Shown here in pieces: positions 46,063-57,420 of a stretch of 64,000 bases of DNA (its first letter is position 1; each line of letters starts with the position of its first letter). Position numbers and translations under genes: made by a program. The notes under the pieces were generated by a model. That model made no database searches and was not told where the DNA came from. It worked only from the letters and a program-made list of their open reading frames with translations. Source of the DNA: Progne subis subis (lineage: Eukaryota; Chordata; Aves; Passeriformes; Hirundinidae); NCBI GenBank assembly GCA_022316685.1, contig JAKJHU010000082.1:2914001-2978000 (forward strand). Reading direction: 5' to 3'.

Positions 46063-48640
46063 TCCCTCAGAGCCACCAGGAAGGCTCAGCTCAGCCCTGA
46101 TCCCCTGTGCAGGACCTGCTGGACCCTGTCCCAGCCTCACAGTTCAGGAGTTCAGTGCCCCCAGGACAGCGCAAACCTGTTCCATCCTCTGTGGATATTA
46201 ACAACCACAGCGTGTAATCCTGATTGCCAGAGGATTTAGGCTGTCAGCACTTTGGGGGTTTAGAAGGGACTGGGTGCCAAAATTTTCCAGGCTGCCTCAA
46301 AGACACTGTGAGTGTTTAACCTCGCAGAGCACAGTTCAGACAGACACAGAAGCGGTGGCAATTCCCAGAGCAATTCCTTGGCTTTGCAGGGATCCTCCCT
46401 CCAGCCCTGTTCTCTGCTCCTGCTCCTGCTGATAAACCCAGCCTGGAATACCGGGGATATTGGCAGCAAGAGGACAGCAAGCTGATTTGCTTAGTCAAAA
46501 ACACAACTGAAGCTCACAGTGCCTTAAAGGCCTGCCAAAAAAGTGCTATTCCCCACTCCCCCCATCTAATTTCTGAGGGAATTCCCATCTGCTACCAGAG
46601 TTTTGTTACATCACATAGAACCTGAGGAAGAGGAGTGCTTCTGGGTAGCTTCTGGTATAAACAAAAATGAAATCAGCAAAAGGTGGCACTGAATCTCCCA
46701 CCATGAGCAGAATGGAGGGGATGCAACAGATTAAGACAACAGAAAAGGAACATAGTAAGGGACGCAGATGATAAGTTTAAGTTTGATGCAATGAAAAAGG
46801 CGGGGGCATGAGAGAAATCCACTGAAAGGCGATGGGATGGTGGGATAGCTTTGGTAGCTGCTGAAAGATGCAAGCAGAGGGGAGTTGGGACAGGCAGGAT
46901 CTCCAGCTTTCAGCAACTGCTACAGAAGAAAAGACATCAATAGAGGAAAAGGAGACACAGCTGCCCTGGCATCATATTTCCTTCTCACGCTAGAAGAGCA
47001 GCCTTCATGCTTACTAAACAAACTTATATTCATAAAAATACCATCAGCCTTTCAATTTTTATTTTGCCAGTTATATTTTCAAGTCATGAAATCAAAGATT
47101 TTTTTCAATGGCAACGAAGAAAATTATTAAAGGAATATTCAAGGACAGTGAATTAACAACAGAAGACATTTAGAAAAGCTGGCTATGGCAAATAGTCAAA
47201 TGGGAATCAGAACAGCCTTTCAGATGAGATTAGATTATAGCAGGCAATTTCTTAGAGCTCCTTTTTGCTCAGCACACTCAAAGTCTGTGACTCAGGCATT
47301 TGCCAGCTCAGATCTCAGCTTTGCTGTGCAGAAGAGAACACACATTGCCAGCCCCACTTTTGCAGGGAGCCTGGCAGCTCGCCACATTACAGCAATATTA
47401 GAACAGAATCGCTCCTTGCATACTGTTATATTTCAGCTTTTATCACCACTACAAAAGTCTGTGAGTTTAACTGCCCTTTATCAGCAAACACCAGTGTTCG
47501 AGACCAAGAACTGTACCTTAACAAACAGGCTTGGCCACTCTCATTTTTTGGTACCTTAATTCAAAACTATCCCACTAAATCCCACACCAGAGATGTCCTC
47601 GAGTTCTTTTGCTTAGTGTCAATATCAGCATGTGGTCCTAAATCAAAAAACAGCACAGTATAGTGCACAGATTCAACTACCTTTAGTCAGACAACTGCCT
47701 TTATATATCTTCATAAAATGTGCTTTAAGTCCTAGATGCCATGAGTTATATTTCTTTTGCTTCACTGCAAAATTGATGTTTCATACTCAGAGCATTAGCT
47801 CCATTCTTAGCCTTATCTGTCTGAACAACCTCCAAATGCCTGTCTATCAGTCTGCTTTGTGGAATGCAGTTTTGCTGGACACCTCTAGCCTTTTTGCCTG
47901 CTTGTAAAGCTCAGGATATCTCATTAAAAGCACTAGCACCTGTTGTTTACTTCAAACACAGTGAGGTTTTCTGGTGCAACATGAGGTTTGTTCAGAGGTC
48001 TGATGGAACTGGATTAACGAGTATGCCTGAAGTGACAGCATTTTTCCTTTTCCTTTTCCTTTTCCTTTTCCTTTTCCTTTTCCTTTTCCTTTTCCTTTTC
48101 CTTTTCCTTTTCCATCTTGCCTCAGTTCTGGGGATTCACTGTACAAAAAGGAGGCCTTTTCTTTGCCACCTACAAATGCCTGTGGCTTTGATGCCTAGGA
48201 ACCTTTCCTGAACAAAGCCCATGGGTGATTTGTTGGCCTTCTAACACGATGCTGCCACCAAGACACAAAGGACACTCGGGTGAGACAGCAGAAGGAGCTG
48301 TTGGTCTCTCATTCTGTAGCCTCAGAGCCACCTCAGGCACACTTTGTTCAGCAAGCATTGGCAGTCTGCCTTCATCTCCCTTTTCCCAAAAGGAGGAAAA
48401 AATCTGGGTTTTTTTTCAAGGAGGTGAAATTGCAGCAAACATAACAGGACGATGAGGGACGTGCCAACGGAGCCTTTCGGGCTGAAGTTGGACACTGAAG
48501 AATTAGGTGCATTAGAAGTTCATAAAGGAACATTAATGGAGAGAGTAGGGGGGAAAAAAGTGTATTTAATTTTCTCTGGCTTGCTGAAGCAGTCTTCATC
48601 AGCAGAGGTTCCTGCACCAGAGAGGTGTTTGGTACCAGAG
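46063..48640. other. No gene recognised
   Basis: Unique-looking sequence with one hexanucleotide array (48041-48114). Three overlapping plus-strand open frames between 47185 and 47907 (91-132 codons) have no recognisable domain and no convincing splice borders. Confidence 0.45.
48041..48114. repeat. (TTTTCC)12 hexanucleotide microsatellite
   Basis: About twelve perfect TTTTCC units without interruption. Translated, it gives a Phe/Leu run on plus and Gly-Lys repeats on minus, which explains the two low-complexity frames here. Confidence 0.97.
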
Positions 48641-49086
48641 TGATACCTTAGGATTTTAGCTTGTATGTTTTTCATATATTTGTAATCCTGCAATTCTGTA
48701 GTGCATTAACTCTAAACTCCACACACAGTGTGAGCTGCTGCTTCCCCATTTTGGTCAGACACAACAATTCCTCTCCAGGCCTGGCAATCAAGGACACCTC
48801 ACTGCCTCAGGCCTCGAGAGATGGAAACAAAAGTGAGTTGGGGGAGTAAACTTGGGGTGAATGACTTCATTACCTGAAGCTGTAATTGGAGCATTAACCC
48901 CAATATGCAAATGGACCAAACTTATAGAAGTGTGAAAACCTCTGACCCGTTGTCCATTTTTGGGTGCAGCCCCTGGGTGGGTTTGTCTGCCCTAAATGCA
49001 CCTGAAGGCCTTTCAATAGATAGAACTGCTTTTTATTCCCTTGATTTTGTCTGGCTTCTGTTTTTAGGTAGCCCAAAAAGGCATCA
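48641..49086 (+). mobile_element. Solo LTR, family A, complete
   Basis: It starts TGATACCTTAGG and ends AAAAAGGCATCA. It follows the copy at 41303 closely through the TTTGGTCAGACACAAC, AATATGCAAATGGACC and CTTTTTATTCCCTTGATT segments. The TATA box is weakened to CTTATAGAAG near 48922. The flanks CAGAG on the left and GAGG on the right are similar, but no exact 4-bp duplication is in register. It is a solo LTR. Confidence 0.9.
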
Positions 49087-50125
49087 GAGGTGCTGGGCAC
49101 AGCACGTGCACTTGGCCCAGGGTGGCAGAAGGGAGATGCCTGTCAGGGCTGCCCTGCTCCTGGCACAGGAGCAGCTGCACAGGCTCTGCACCCCCTTTAA
49201 AGCACTCAGGAGTTACAAGAATGTGAAAAAAGGAGAGATTTAGACATGCCCCAAAAAGTTCTGACAGAATTCAGTTGAGCATCTTTAAGTATCTGAATAC
49301 ACTAAAAAGCTGCTATAAAAGCCTTGTAACTCAGGGACAATGTACCGTGAACACAGTGGGTTTTCATGCAAAACCTTAAAACATTACATCTCAGTTTATG
49401 CATCATTACAGACAGCTTAAAAAGGTTTCACAGAAATATATTTCAATCGTGAGGTGCTAGTAGTCAACTATTCAAAGAATGATGAGATAGGAGAACTCGT
49501 GGCTGCTTTAGTGTCATTTAGGGATGACATAAATGACACTGAACCATAGAGGGGTTTTTTGGGAAGTTAAATAGTTGGCATTAGCAGGGTAGGGCAGAAA
49601 TAGTCTCTGTGGTAAGCACAGGCTTTACCAACATTTAATTTATTTCTTCAAAAAGGAAGTTGTTGCTATTTCAGATTAGTCAAATCTATTTGAATTAGAT
49701 GACAAAAAAACCCCACAAAAACCAAACAAAAACAAAAACAAACAAACCAACCAACCACACATACACACACACAAAAAGCCAAAACCAAAACCAACAACAA
49801 CAAAAATTTTTTGAGTGGGAAAAACCCAGACAGAAAATGGGAATTCTATTTGTGAAAGTATCAGATACATAGATACACATAAATGAAAGGGATGACGCCA
49901 GCTCTGCAGGGCCAACAGAGTAAAGAGGGCATTACTGACTGGGACCAAAGGTGTCCCCACCCCAGCACCTGTGCTAAGGAGAGGGACAGCAGGTGAGGAT
50001 ACTTTCCATGGCATTGTCTGCAGCCTCCCAGCCCAAATGACACCAACGCTGCCAACAGCCCACTCCTGCCGTGCCACCAGTGTGTTGTTGAGTATGAAAG
50101 GCTGCTAGAAAAGCATCTGGAGGTG
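49087..50125. other. No gene recognised
   Basis: Unique-looking sequence apart from the A/C tract at 49699-49806. No other structure was recognised. Confidence 0.5.
49699..49806. repeat. A/C-only low-complexity tract 2
   Basis: About 108 bases of A with C runs, including (AACC) and (CA) stretches, and almost no G or T. It has the same strand sense as the tracts at 31790 and 51283. Confidence 0.93.
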
Positions 50126-50131
50126 TGAGAG

Positions 50132-50773
50132 TGTTGGAGTCCAGGGCATTCCTTTGGCTGCCCTGGAGGGTCAGAGACCTGGGCAGGGGGGTCTGGGACC
50201 CCAGCCCAGAGCTCAGAGAGACACTGGGTTTGATTTCAGTCCATGGGAGAGGCTTCTTGCACTGCAGGAAGCATTGCAGGCCACAAGAGTGTGAAAGATT
50301 GTAGTTTAGTATATCACAGGGTGAAAAAACAGCAATTTTAAATTCCTAGCATTGAAGAGAATGGGGACAAGATGGAGAATTTGGGGCATTGTCTCCTTCT
50401 TCTTCATCCTCCTTTCTTCACTCCATTTCTGCAGTGACGTGGCACAAAGTAGTTTGTGAGGATTGGGTCAGAGTAAAGATGACCTTTTTAGTGATGGTGA
50501 TAGGCATTGGTAAGAAATAGTAAATATCAAATACATAGCAATTAGTATAAAAGATAAGGACAGCCCTTGGCGGAGGGGAGTCGTCAGATGTCCGAGCTGC
50601 GGCAAACATCTTGTTGGACACTGAGAGAATTGTAAGATAAGAAACAATAAACGAAAAATGCAGCCTTGAAAAATCTAAACCTGAAGACTCCGTCTCCTCC
50701 TTCGTTTTGGCTCAGAGCTGTGCAGAGGGCAAAGGACTCTAAAACCACTGAATGCCGGGGTAAGCCCCCGACA
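50132..50773 (+). mobile_element. Solo LTR, family E (ERVK-like), intact TSD
   Basis: It starts TGTTGGAGTCCAGGGCATTC and ends AAGCCCCCGACA. It has the perfect 6-bp duplication TGAGAG on both sides (50126-50131 and 50774-50779). AATAAAC near 50647 is a plausible polyadenylation signal. It aligns along its whole length with the minus-strand copy at 41869, and its first 20 bases and ATATCACAGGGTG motif connect it to family D. It is a solo LTR. Confidence 0.95.
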
Positions 50774-50779
50774 TGAGAG

Positions 50780-53779
50780 CACTGAATTGTCTTGGAAAGC
50801 AAGGGCAGGAGCAGTGAGCTGATGGTGGATGGAGGGATTCCTCCCTGAGGTGGGGTTGCAGCAGCCCCTGCCCACGGAGCTGAAGCACAGGTAACTCAGG
50901 TACCAAACACCAATCTTCTGACATCATCATGGTTTTTTCTCAAAGCTTGTATAGCTTTCTAAAAGATGTCTGACCTAAGAGCAGAGTGGGGTAGGATTTA
51001 GGAGGTTTTGACTATTTCTTCTCTCTGGTATTCCATTACCCACACCTACTTTACCCGCTCCAGACGGGAGTGCTGCATGTTCTACTTTCCCTCCCCAGCA
51101 AGGAAAACTCTCTTTTTTCAGATAATCAACCAAGTGCTCATGAAGCTCCCCTGCCTTGGTTAAGACTGGGGGGGATTCATGGTATTTTATTTCCTCTATC
51201 ACTTCCACCACAACATTTCTCCACTGTTGCTGGTCTGGGATATGCCCTGTCCACCACTTGCATTAAATTCATGGCTTTGGGGAAAAAAACCCAAAACAAA
51301 CAAAAAACAAAACAAAACAAAACAAAAAAAAAAACCAAAAAACCAAAACAAAAAACAACAACAATTTAAAAAAAAACAAAAAAACCAAAAAAACCCCCCA
51401 AAACACCAAACAACCACAAAAAAGCCCACAAAAAACCCCCAAAAAAACCCCAAAACAAAAAGCAAACAACCACCAAAAAAAAAAAACCCACAAAAAACCC
51501 AACCAACCAAAAACAACAAAACCAAAAACAAACAACCTCCCCCCCAAAAAACCAACCAATCAACCAACCAAAAAAACCCCAAAAAAAACCTGATGCAGAA
51601 CTTTGGTCAACAGAGTTGTGAATGTACAAAGGTAGATGGCAAGATTGAAAGCCAGTCAGAATTTATCAAAGTGGAAGGTGAAACAAAAAGACTTCCCAAC
51701 AAAATGCCACTGACATTTATATTAAAAGGGGGAACAAAGCCCAGGTCTGACATTTAATATAATGCCACCTGTGTAAAACCTAAACAACATTTTTTACGGG
51801 CAGTAGGAAAGCTTCAAGGCAACTCCCCTTGTCCGTTTGTTAACTGCACAGCCTTTCATCATAAAAGGCTTTACTTTTTTCCTGCCTTTTCTCATTCTTG
51901 AAAAGGGATATTGAACAGTGACGATGCAAAAGGCAAGGCAGCAAGAATTAAATGGGTTGAAGAGATCTCAGCCCAGGTAGCAGAGCATCACATTTAATTT
52001 TTTTGGTGCTCATTTTAATAACATTTATCATGATGAACTCTTAAGACATTACAGTGTATAAAATATGCAGTGCTGTGCTTTGCCATTTAACATATAATTT
52101 ATCTCTTCATTGCTATGACGAAGACATTATTGCTTTTTTAAAATAACGTCTTATCAGGCAGGTTCAGCCACATACCACTGGTTTTATTTCAAAACTCTGC
52201 ACAACAGTTGTATTCAGTAACTGATGTCCCATTTTTTTCCTTCATTACTAAGAAAAAACCCCAGGCCACTCACTTGTCACAAATCAACAAAGTTACCTGC
52301 AGGTGAAAGGTAGGGAAAGGAGATCTCATTTATCACAGACCTTGTTGCCAGGCTTTTTCTCTCTGCTAATCGGGTTAAATGCTTCACAGACCCACAGGGT
52401 AAAGTAGAAGGAACATTTCTTTAGGTCAGAAAGGCTGCTCCTCTGACAGACTACATACAAGAGCGAGAACTGCACCATGTCACCTCTCAATCAGACCTGT
52501 CCATTTGTGATCAAACTGCAGTTCATTGTCCAGGTGGACATCTCATCTTGATCTGGTGACTGAGCATTTATTTCATCTCTAAATAAATGACTAATTTCTC
52601 TCCTTGTGCAAGTCACTTCCGTTTAATTTACAGCTACTGGGCTTTGCAGGGAGGGAACAAAAAGCCCTGGGTCAGAAATCTCCTAACGTGTTACTTGCAG
52701 CTCTCTGCCTCCAAGCCCACCTTGGCAAGGGACAAGGACTGATGTCCTCTAATGTCTCACTGAAAGGTTTGCCTTGAAAGCCCTCTGCAGAGGATAGAGG
52801 AGGGTACAGCTTAATGCTCCTTAAACCACTGTAATCCCATGATCCCTGTTTCTTAATATTGCTTTTAGTGTGACTCGCCCAGGGGGAGCACCAAAGATGG
52901 TCAGAAAGGCTCTGTGCCTCAGCAGGCTTTCAATCCACTTCTACAGGGGGAAGCAGTGGTGGCAGCAGGAAACAATCAGACCAGAAAATGAAAGATGAAC
53001 AGGAGTCAGAGCTCATCAGCTGCTTCGACTTGAAGCGTTTTATGGGCATTTTGAGAGAAGTGAGAGTTGAAAAGTGTAACAAGCACAAGTTCAGAGTGGT
53101 GTTTCTATCATAATTGTCATGGTGTTGCTAAAAGATTTCCCCTTTGCTAATTTTGAGATCGCCTTTTCGACAAGGTACAGGCTGACTAACATGAGCTACA
53201 CAAGCACACAAGCACATGTCCTAAAACCAGTGGTAATGACTCAGGGGAGTACAGGTGGCCAGTTCAGCACCGTGCTCAGAGGCAATTCATAAAAGCATAC
53301 TGTGCACATAAAAGATCATCAGGAAACTGCAGTCGAAATGGGCACCGTGCACCTCGCATAATTTAACTGCCTGGCTGCAGCTCTGAGTGTCTCATCACAG
53401 GATGGAAATTTGGGCAGTGCCTTGAGGACAAGGAGCCAGAGTCTAACTGCAAAGCAGAGAGGATTAGGGTAACAGGGGCTAGAGTAGACTAGACAGAATG
53501 GGGTTCCTCTCTACATCCTCATGAAGCTTAAGATTTCAAAATAATGAGAAAGAGCTTTTTGATTTCAGCTGCACTGATTTTCGCCCCAGGTGCTGTAAAA
53601 GCATATAGATTTTGATGACTCAAAGTAGACAATTTGTTAGATGAACTAAAAGGCATCACCTTGCTCTCTACAGATAACTTGGTGAAATAGCTGAAAGGGT
53701 TCCCTGCATGCAACAGTTCTGGATTTGCAGCAGAGCTGAATTACGAGACCCCAAGAACTTCATGAGTCTGTTGGCTTAG
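50780..53779. other. No gene recognised
   Basis: Unique-looking sequence around the A/C tract at 51283-51590. The part at 51990-52170 is AT-rich with several TAAT cores and could be regulatory. No exon or transposon was recognised. Confidence 0.45.
51283..51590. repeat. A/C-only low-complexity tract 3
   Basis: About 308 bases nearly free of G and T, with A runs of up to 11 and C runs of up to 7. It begins with (AAAAC) repeats and ends with (AACC) words. A 192-codon frame (51179-51757) passes through it only because the tract cannot form stop codons on plus. Confidence 0.96.
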
Positions 53780-53783
53780 GGTC

Positions 53784-54231
53784 TGATGCCTTGGGCAGGC
53801 TGACCTGGAACAGAGACTGGACAGGGCTGGAGAATGAAGTAGATATTGATTGAAAGGCCTTTAAGGATACACTTTGGGCAGGACAAGAGCCTGGCCAGGG
53901 CTACACCCAAAATGGTCACAAAATGGACACAGGTCACCAAGTCTCACACTTTTATAAGTTTTGGCCCATTTGCATATTGGGGTTTAATTATCCAATTACA
54001 GATTCAGGGGGTTATGAAGTTCCATCCTTCCTGTTTTCTCTCTTCAGCCGCTGTTGTTTGTGCTTTTGGGCCTGAAAACTTGTAACTGTTGTCCTTGGCC
54101 TCCAGCAGGAAAAGGATTTGTTTTGTCTCCCTGCTCTGTGCAGAGCTGAATGACACTGAATGTGAGCTCAGACCTGCACCCCTGGGCAGCACAGAATCTG
54201 AAAAACATGAAAAATAAAACTTAAGGCATCA
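53784..54231 (-). mobile_element. Solo LTR, family A (subfamily A2), intact TSD
   Basis: The termini TGATGCC and GGCATCA are flanked by the 4-bp duplication GGTC (53780-53783 and 54232-54235). On the minus strand it has TTATAAAAG near 53950 and a polyadenylation-region equivalent (TTGATTGAAAGGCC on plus). It shares the lineage-specific GCTTTTGGGCCTG and GGTCACAAAATGG blocks with the copy at 17684, so these two form a subfamily. It is a solo LTR. Confidence 0.93.
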
Positions 54232-54235
54232 GGTC

Positions 54236-57200
54236 CCACCCCGGAGGGACAGCCTGGCAGTCACAAATTTATTAGGGAAGGAGTGGAACTCTCCTTCCTG
54301 TGGATGTGAGTGATGTCCAGGTGTCAGAGGTGCAGTTATGCAAGAAATGAAGAATCCAATACTAAGGTGCAGGAAGGAGTAAAATGCTATTAAGCCTGTG
54401 TGCTGTGAACACAGACAAGCACCCTTCTGTCAAAGACAGGTGCTCTTTTCTCTAAAACAGTAACAACTGTGAAAAAATTCCAGTATCTCAATCACAGGAA
54501 AAAAATTATAATGTCTTCATGTGCATTTTCCCTCAGTTTAAAAGAAAATTAGACTACACAGAAGTGACACGGAAATGAAACACTGGTGAGATTATAAATT
54601 ACATTCTAATATGGTTGTTTATTCTCTTAACATGAGTTAGTCCTGCTCTCAGGGGGTGGGTAAATCAGGCAACCTAAGTAATTCCATTCCTTTCTGAACC
54701 AGTATTGAAGGTTTACTTATAAGCTTTTTCCTTGGCATCCTTTACTGATCCAGAAAACATCAATTTGTGCTGGTAAAACCTATCACCCATCTGCTGCTCC
54801 TACACAAAACCACCTTGATGCTAAATGTAACCCAAACCCTATAAATACAGCAAATATGAATAAAAGGAAAAGAAAAAAAGTTAAGTAAAGGCATTTTCTT
54901 TCCAGACACGTCTGAAAGCACAGAAAATGGATCCTTCCCCAGCTGGAGCAGATTTCATCTTGAGCATTTGTTATCTGATAGAGCACTGTAATTGACAAAT
55001 TATCATGGAATAATTTTTGCCACTAAATATATCTTTATAGATTTCTCAAGTCTTGCTGTGTTTCTAAGGGCATTAATACAATCTCTTAATATCTCAGCTA
55101 TCTCTAAACAGAAGGCAGAAGCCCTTGATTAAGTAATTAGTTATGTCAGTAGAAGAAATCATCAGCAAAATAACACAGATAACACCTTCCTTTGGTATGA
55201 AAGAAACAAAAAGCCCAGGAGAATAGATTTGTTGTACAAATTAAAAAAAAAAAAAAAAATCTATTTATCATTCATCAATAATTCTCCTTGGCACCTTGCA
55301 CGCTGCTTGTGCAGAGGGTGAATGGCTCAGAGCTGCCTGGCACAGAGAGTGCTCCCAAAGTGGGGAAAAGGCTCACAAGCAGATGGCACCTGCACACACA
55401 GACGCGCTGCCTTGCTCCTGCGCAGCGTGTCCCCCCTCCCTCCCTGCCCTGAGTGACAATCCAGAAACTTTGCGAGACTCTGTGGTCGTGTCTGCCTAAT
55501 TAACTTCTCCTAGGGCCAGAAGGGAAGATGTGGCCTGGCCTCAAAATCTGTTACGAGTAAATTCTCGGCAGGGTAACAAAGCCCTGAAAATGCATTGATC
55601 AGTCAGCCCACGTTCACGCACGGGGAATCACTGAATGCTTCCTTCTGCCCAGGAACTCACCGAGAAGAAATGCAACCAAGCCTGGTGGTTTATTCCCATT
55701 CGCTTCTGAAAAGCGCAATAACCACATCTTAAAGGCTGAATCACTGTGAGGGCAATCTTGAGAACTAATAACATGAAAGCCAGTATTGATGAGAGGGGGG
55801 TGAGAGAACAGCTCTGCAGCTGCTTTTCCTGTAAACATGGGGAGCAGGAAACCTGCTCATTTCCTTGTAGGCCAAAAAGGATGCTCAGGGGATACAAATT
55901 CCACCAGTTCCAAACCAGTACCAGATCACATTGGCTTAGAATCCCTTCTCCTCTCAGGGTGAGTACTGCAGCAGTATCACATCACTTTTGACGTAAACAT
56001 CAGTTTTATTTCCAACCACTTTACATAATAACAGTTGATAATTCATTGCATATTATTTTGACTCTGTGCATGCTCTCCCACACTGTGAACATGCTCATAC
56101 TGCAGAAGCAGACCTTCACCTTCCCCTCTGCTCTGTGCTTTTCTTACTCAGCATTATAGAGGCTGTCAGTAGGTTGCTTTCTAAATGCACATCATTCAGC
56201 TCCTGGCCCTACACATGGGTGAGGAATTTGTGCTTTAGCATGGCTGCGTCTGCATAAAGCTGTGGTTTGCCTGAGATCAGCTGCATCTGGTAGCTGGATG
56301 ATCTGTGCTTGTCAATGCTATTTTGTAGTCTCAGTGTCAGGGTTACACACAGCTGAACAATGAATGGTTTTATAAACCTGATCATGTTCCTCACAGAATC
56401 ATCAAGGAGAAAGTAATATAATAACAGGCAAATGTGCTGATCTCAACCTCACTGTGTCCCTGAAGCTGGTGGGCTGTGTAGTGGTTCTCAAACTTGTCTT
56501 TACTAGTGTCACCCTGTGGTGAGAGCAGAGCTCTCTCCTACCCAGCGATGAACCAGCCTGCCCTGCCCCACGGCCAGCTGAGGAAACCTCAGAGGCACCC
56601 ATCAGCTCCGGGTCTGGTAAACCTCTGCTGCTCACCCCAACAAAGGAATCCCCAGGGAAGCACTATGACCTGTGCCACAGTTGAAACTCAATGTTAGTGA
56701 CTCCATCTGGCTTTAAAACTTTACAGTGTTTGAGTTTCCTTTTCCACTTTTTCTGGACTAACACTGCCCAGGTGAATGGGCAGCCTTTCACAGAGGTCAT
56801 GGTGAGATGCTCAGGAGCACCTCGAGTTCTGCAAAGACCCTTTTTCTACTGTACAGCAGAAAAGAAAGAAAAAGAGCCAGAACTGAAATAAATGTTTGTC
56901 CAAAATCTGTACATGGGATATTTTCAGTATGGCTGTGAAATGGCTTTAGAATTGGTTTCAAAGGAACATAAAATGGCTTTGTAATTGCAAAATAGACTTG
57001 GAATGATTGAAGTCAAGTACATGTTCTGAAAAGCACCCTAAAAACTTCTTGGCATTACAGAGCCTTAGATGTCTGTTCTATGTTCTATCTTGGGAGCAGA
57101 TAAAAATCTGTTTTTTTCTAGACATTAACGTTTGCTATGAAGTGTAATGAGAAAGTTAGCAGGACATAGCAGAGGAAGTATCATCATGCATTCTGAGCAG

Positions 57201-57310
57201 CAGCAGGCGACCTTCCTGCTTCAGGAGCTGCTGGGCAGGGAGTGCCACAGCAGCTGAGGGAAAGCAAGAGCATGAGAATGCAGCCTCAGGATTCAGGGAG
57301 GCAAAGAAGC
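54236..57310. other. No gene recognised
   Basis: Unique-looking sequence with one A run at 55242-55259. AT-rich stretches at 55000-55200 and a slightly GC-richer patch at 55290-55480 show no domain or repeat. Confidence 0.45.
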
Positions 57311-57420
57311 AGTCACAGAACAGGCTGAGCTGGAAGGGACCCACGAGGATCATGGAGTCCATCTCCTGGCCCTGCACAGGACACCCCCAGAGTCACACAA
57401 CGTGCCCAAGAGCACTGTCA
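57311..57420 (-). mobile_element. CR1 LINE 3' end fragment
   Basis: The plus strand reads GAGCTGGAAGGGACCCACGA, then GATCATGGAGTCCATCTCC, TGGCCCTGCACAGGACACC and CAGAGTCACACAACGTGCC. This is the complement of the conserved 3' untranslated end of avian CR1 LINEs. The copy is about 110 bp, 5'-truncated as usual, and has lost most of the terminal 8-mer repeat, with only TCACAGAAC left at 57313. No reverse-transcriptase sequence remains. Confidence 0.88.

Noticed and set aside
47952..48211. Gly-Lys and Phe-Leu repeat frames
   Set aside because: These are direct translations of the TTTTCC microsatellite.
41303..49086. Two same-strand family A LTRs considered as the ends of one provirus of about 7.8 kb
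   Set aside because: The interval contains a minus-strand family E LTR and a family G LTR with their own duplications, plus unique sequence without gag, pol or env; the two LTRs are independent insertions.
49695..50077. Minus-strand frames with a hydrophobic Phe/Val/Cys-rich segment resembling a membrane helix
   Set aside because: The hydrophobic segment is the complement of A/C tract 2 and has no independent support.
41869..50773. The two family E LTRs considered as a proviral pair
   Set aside because: They are in opposite orientation and each has its own distinct 6-bp duplication (GAGCAA and TGAGAG).
51179..51757. 192-codon plus-strand frame rich in Lys, Pro, Asn and Gln, the longest in the window
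   Set aside because: It runs through the A/C-only tract, which cannot encode a stop on that strand; the parts outside the tract show no domain.
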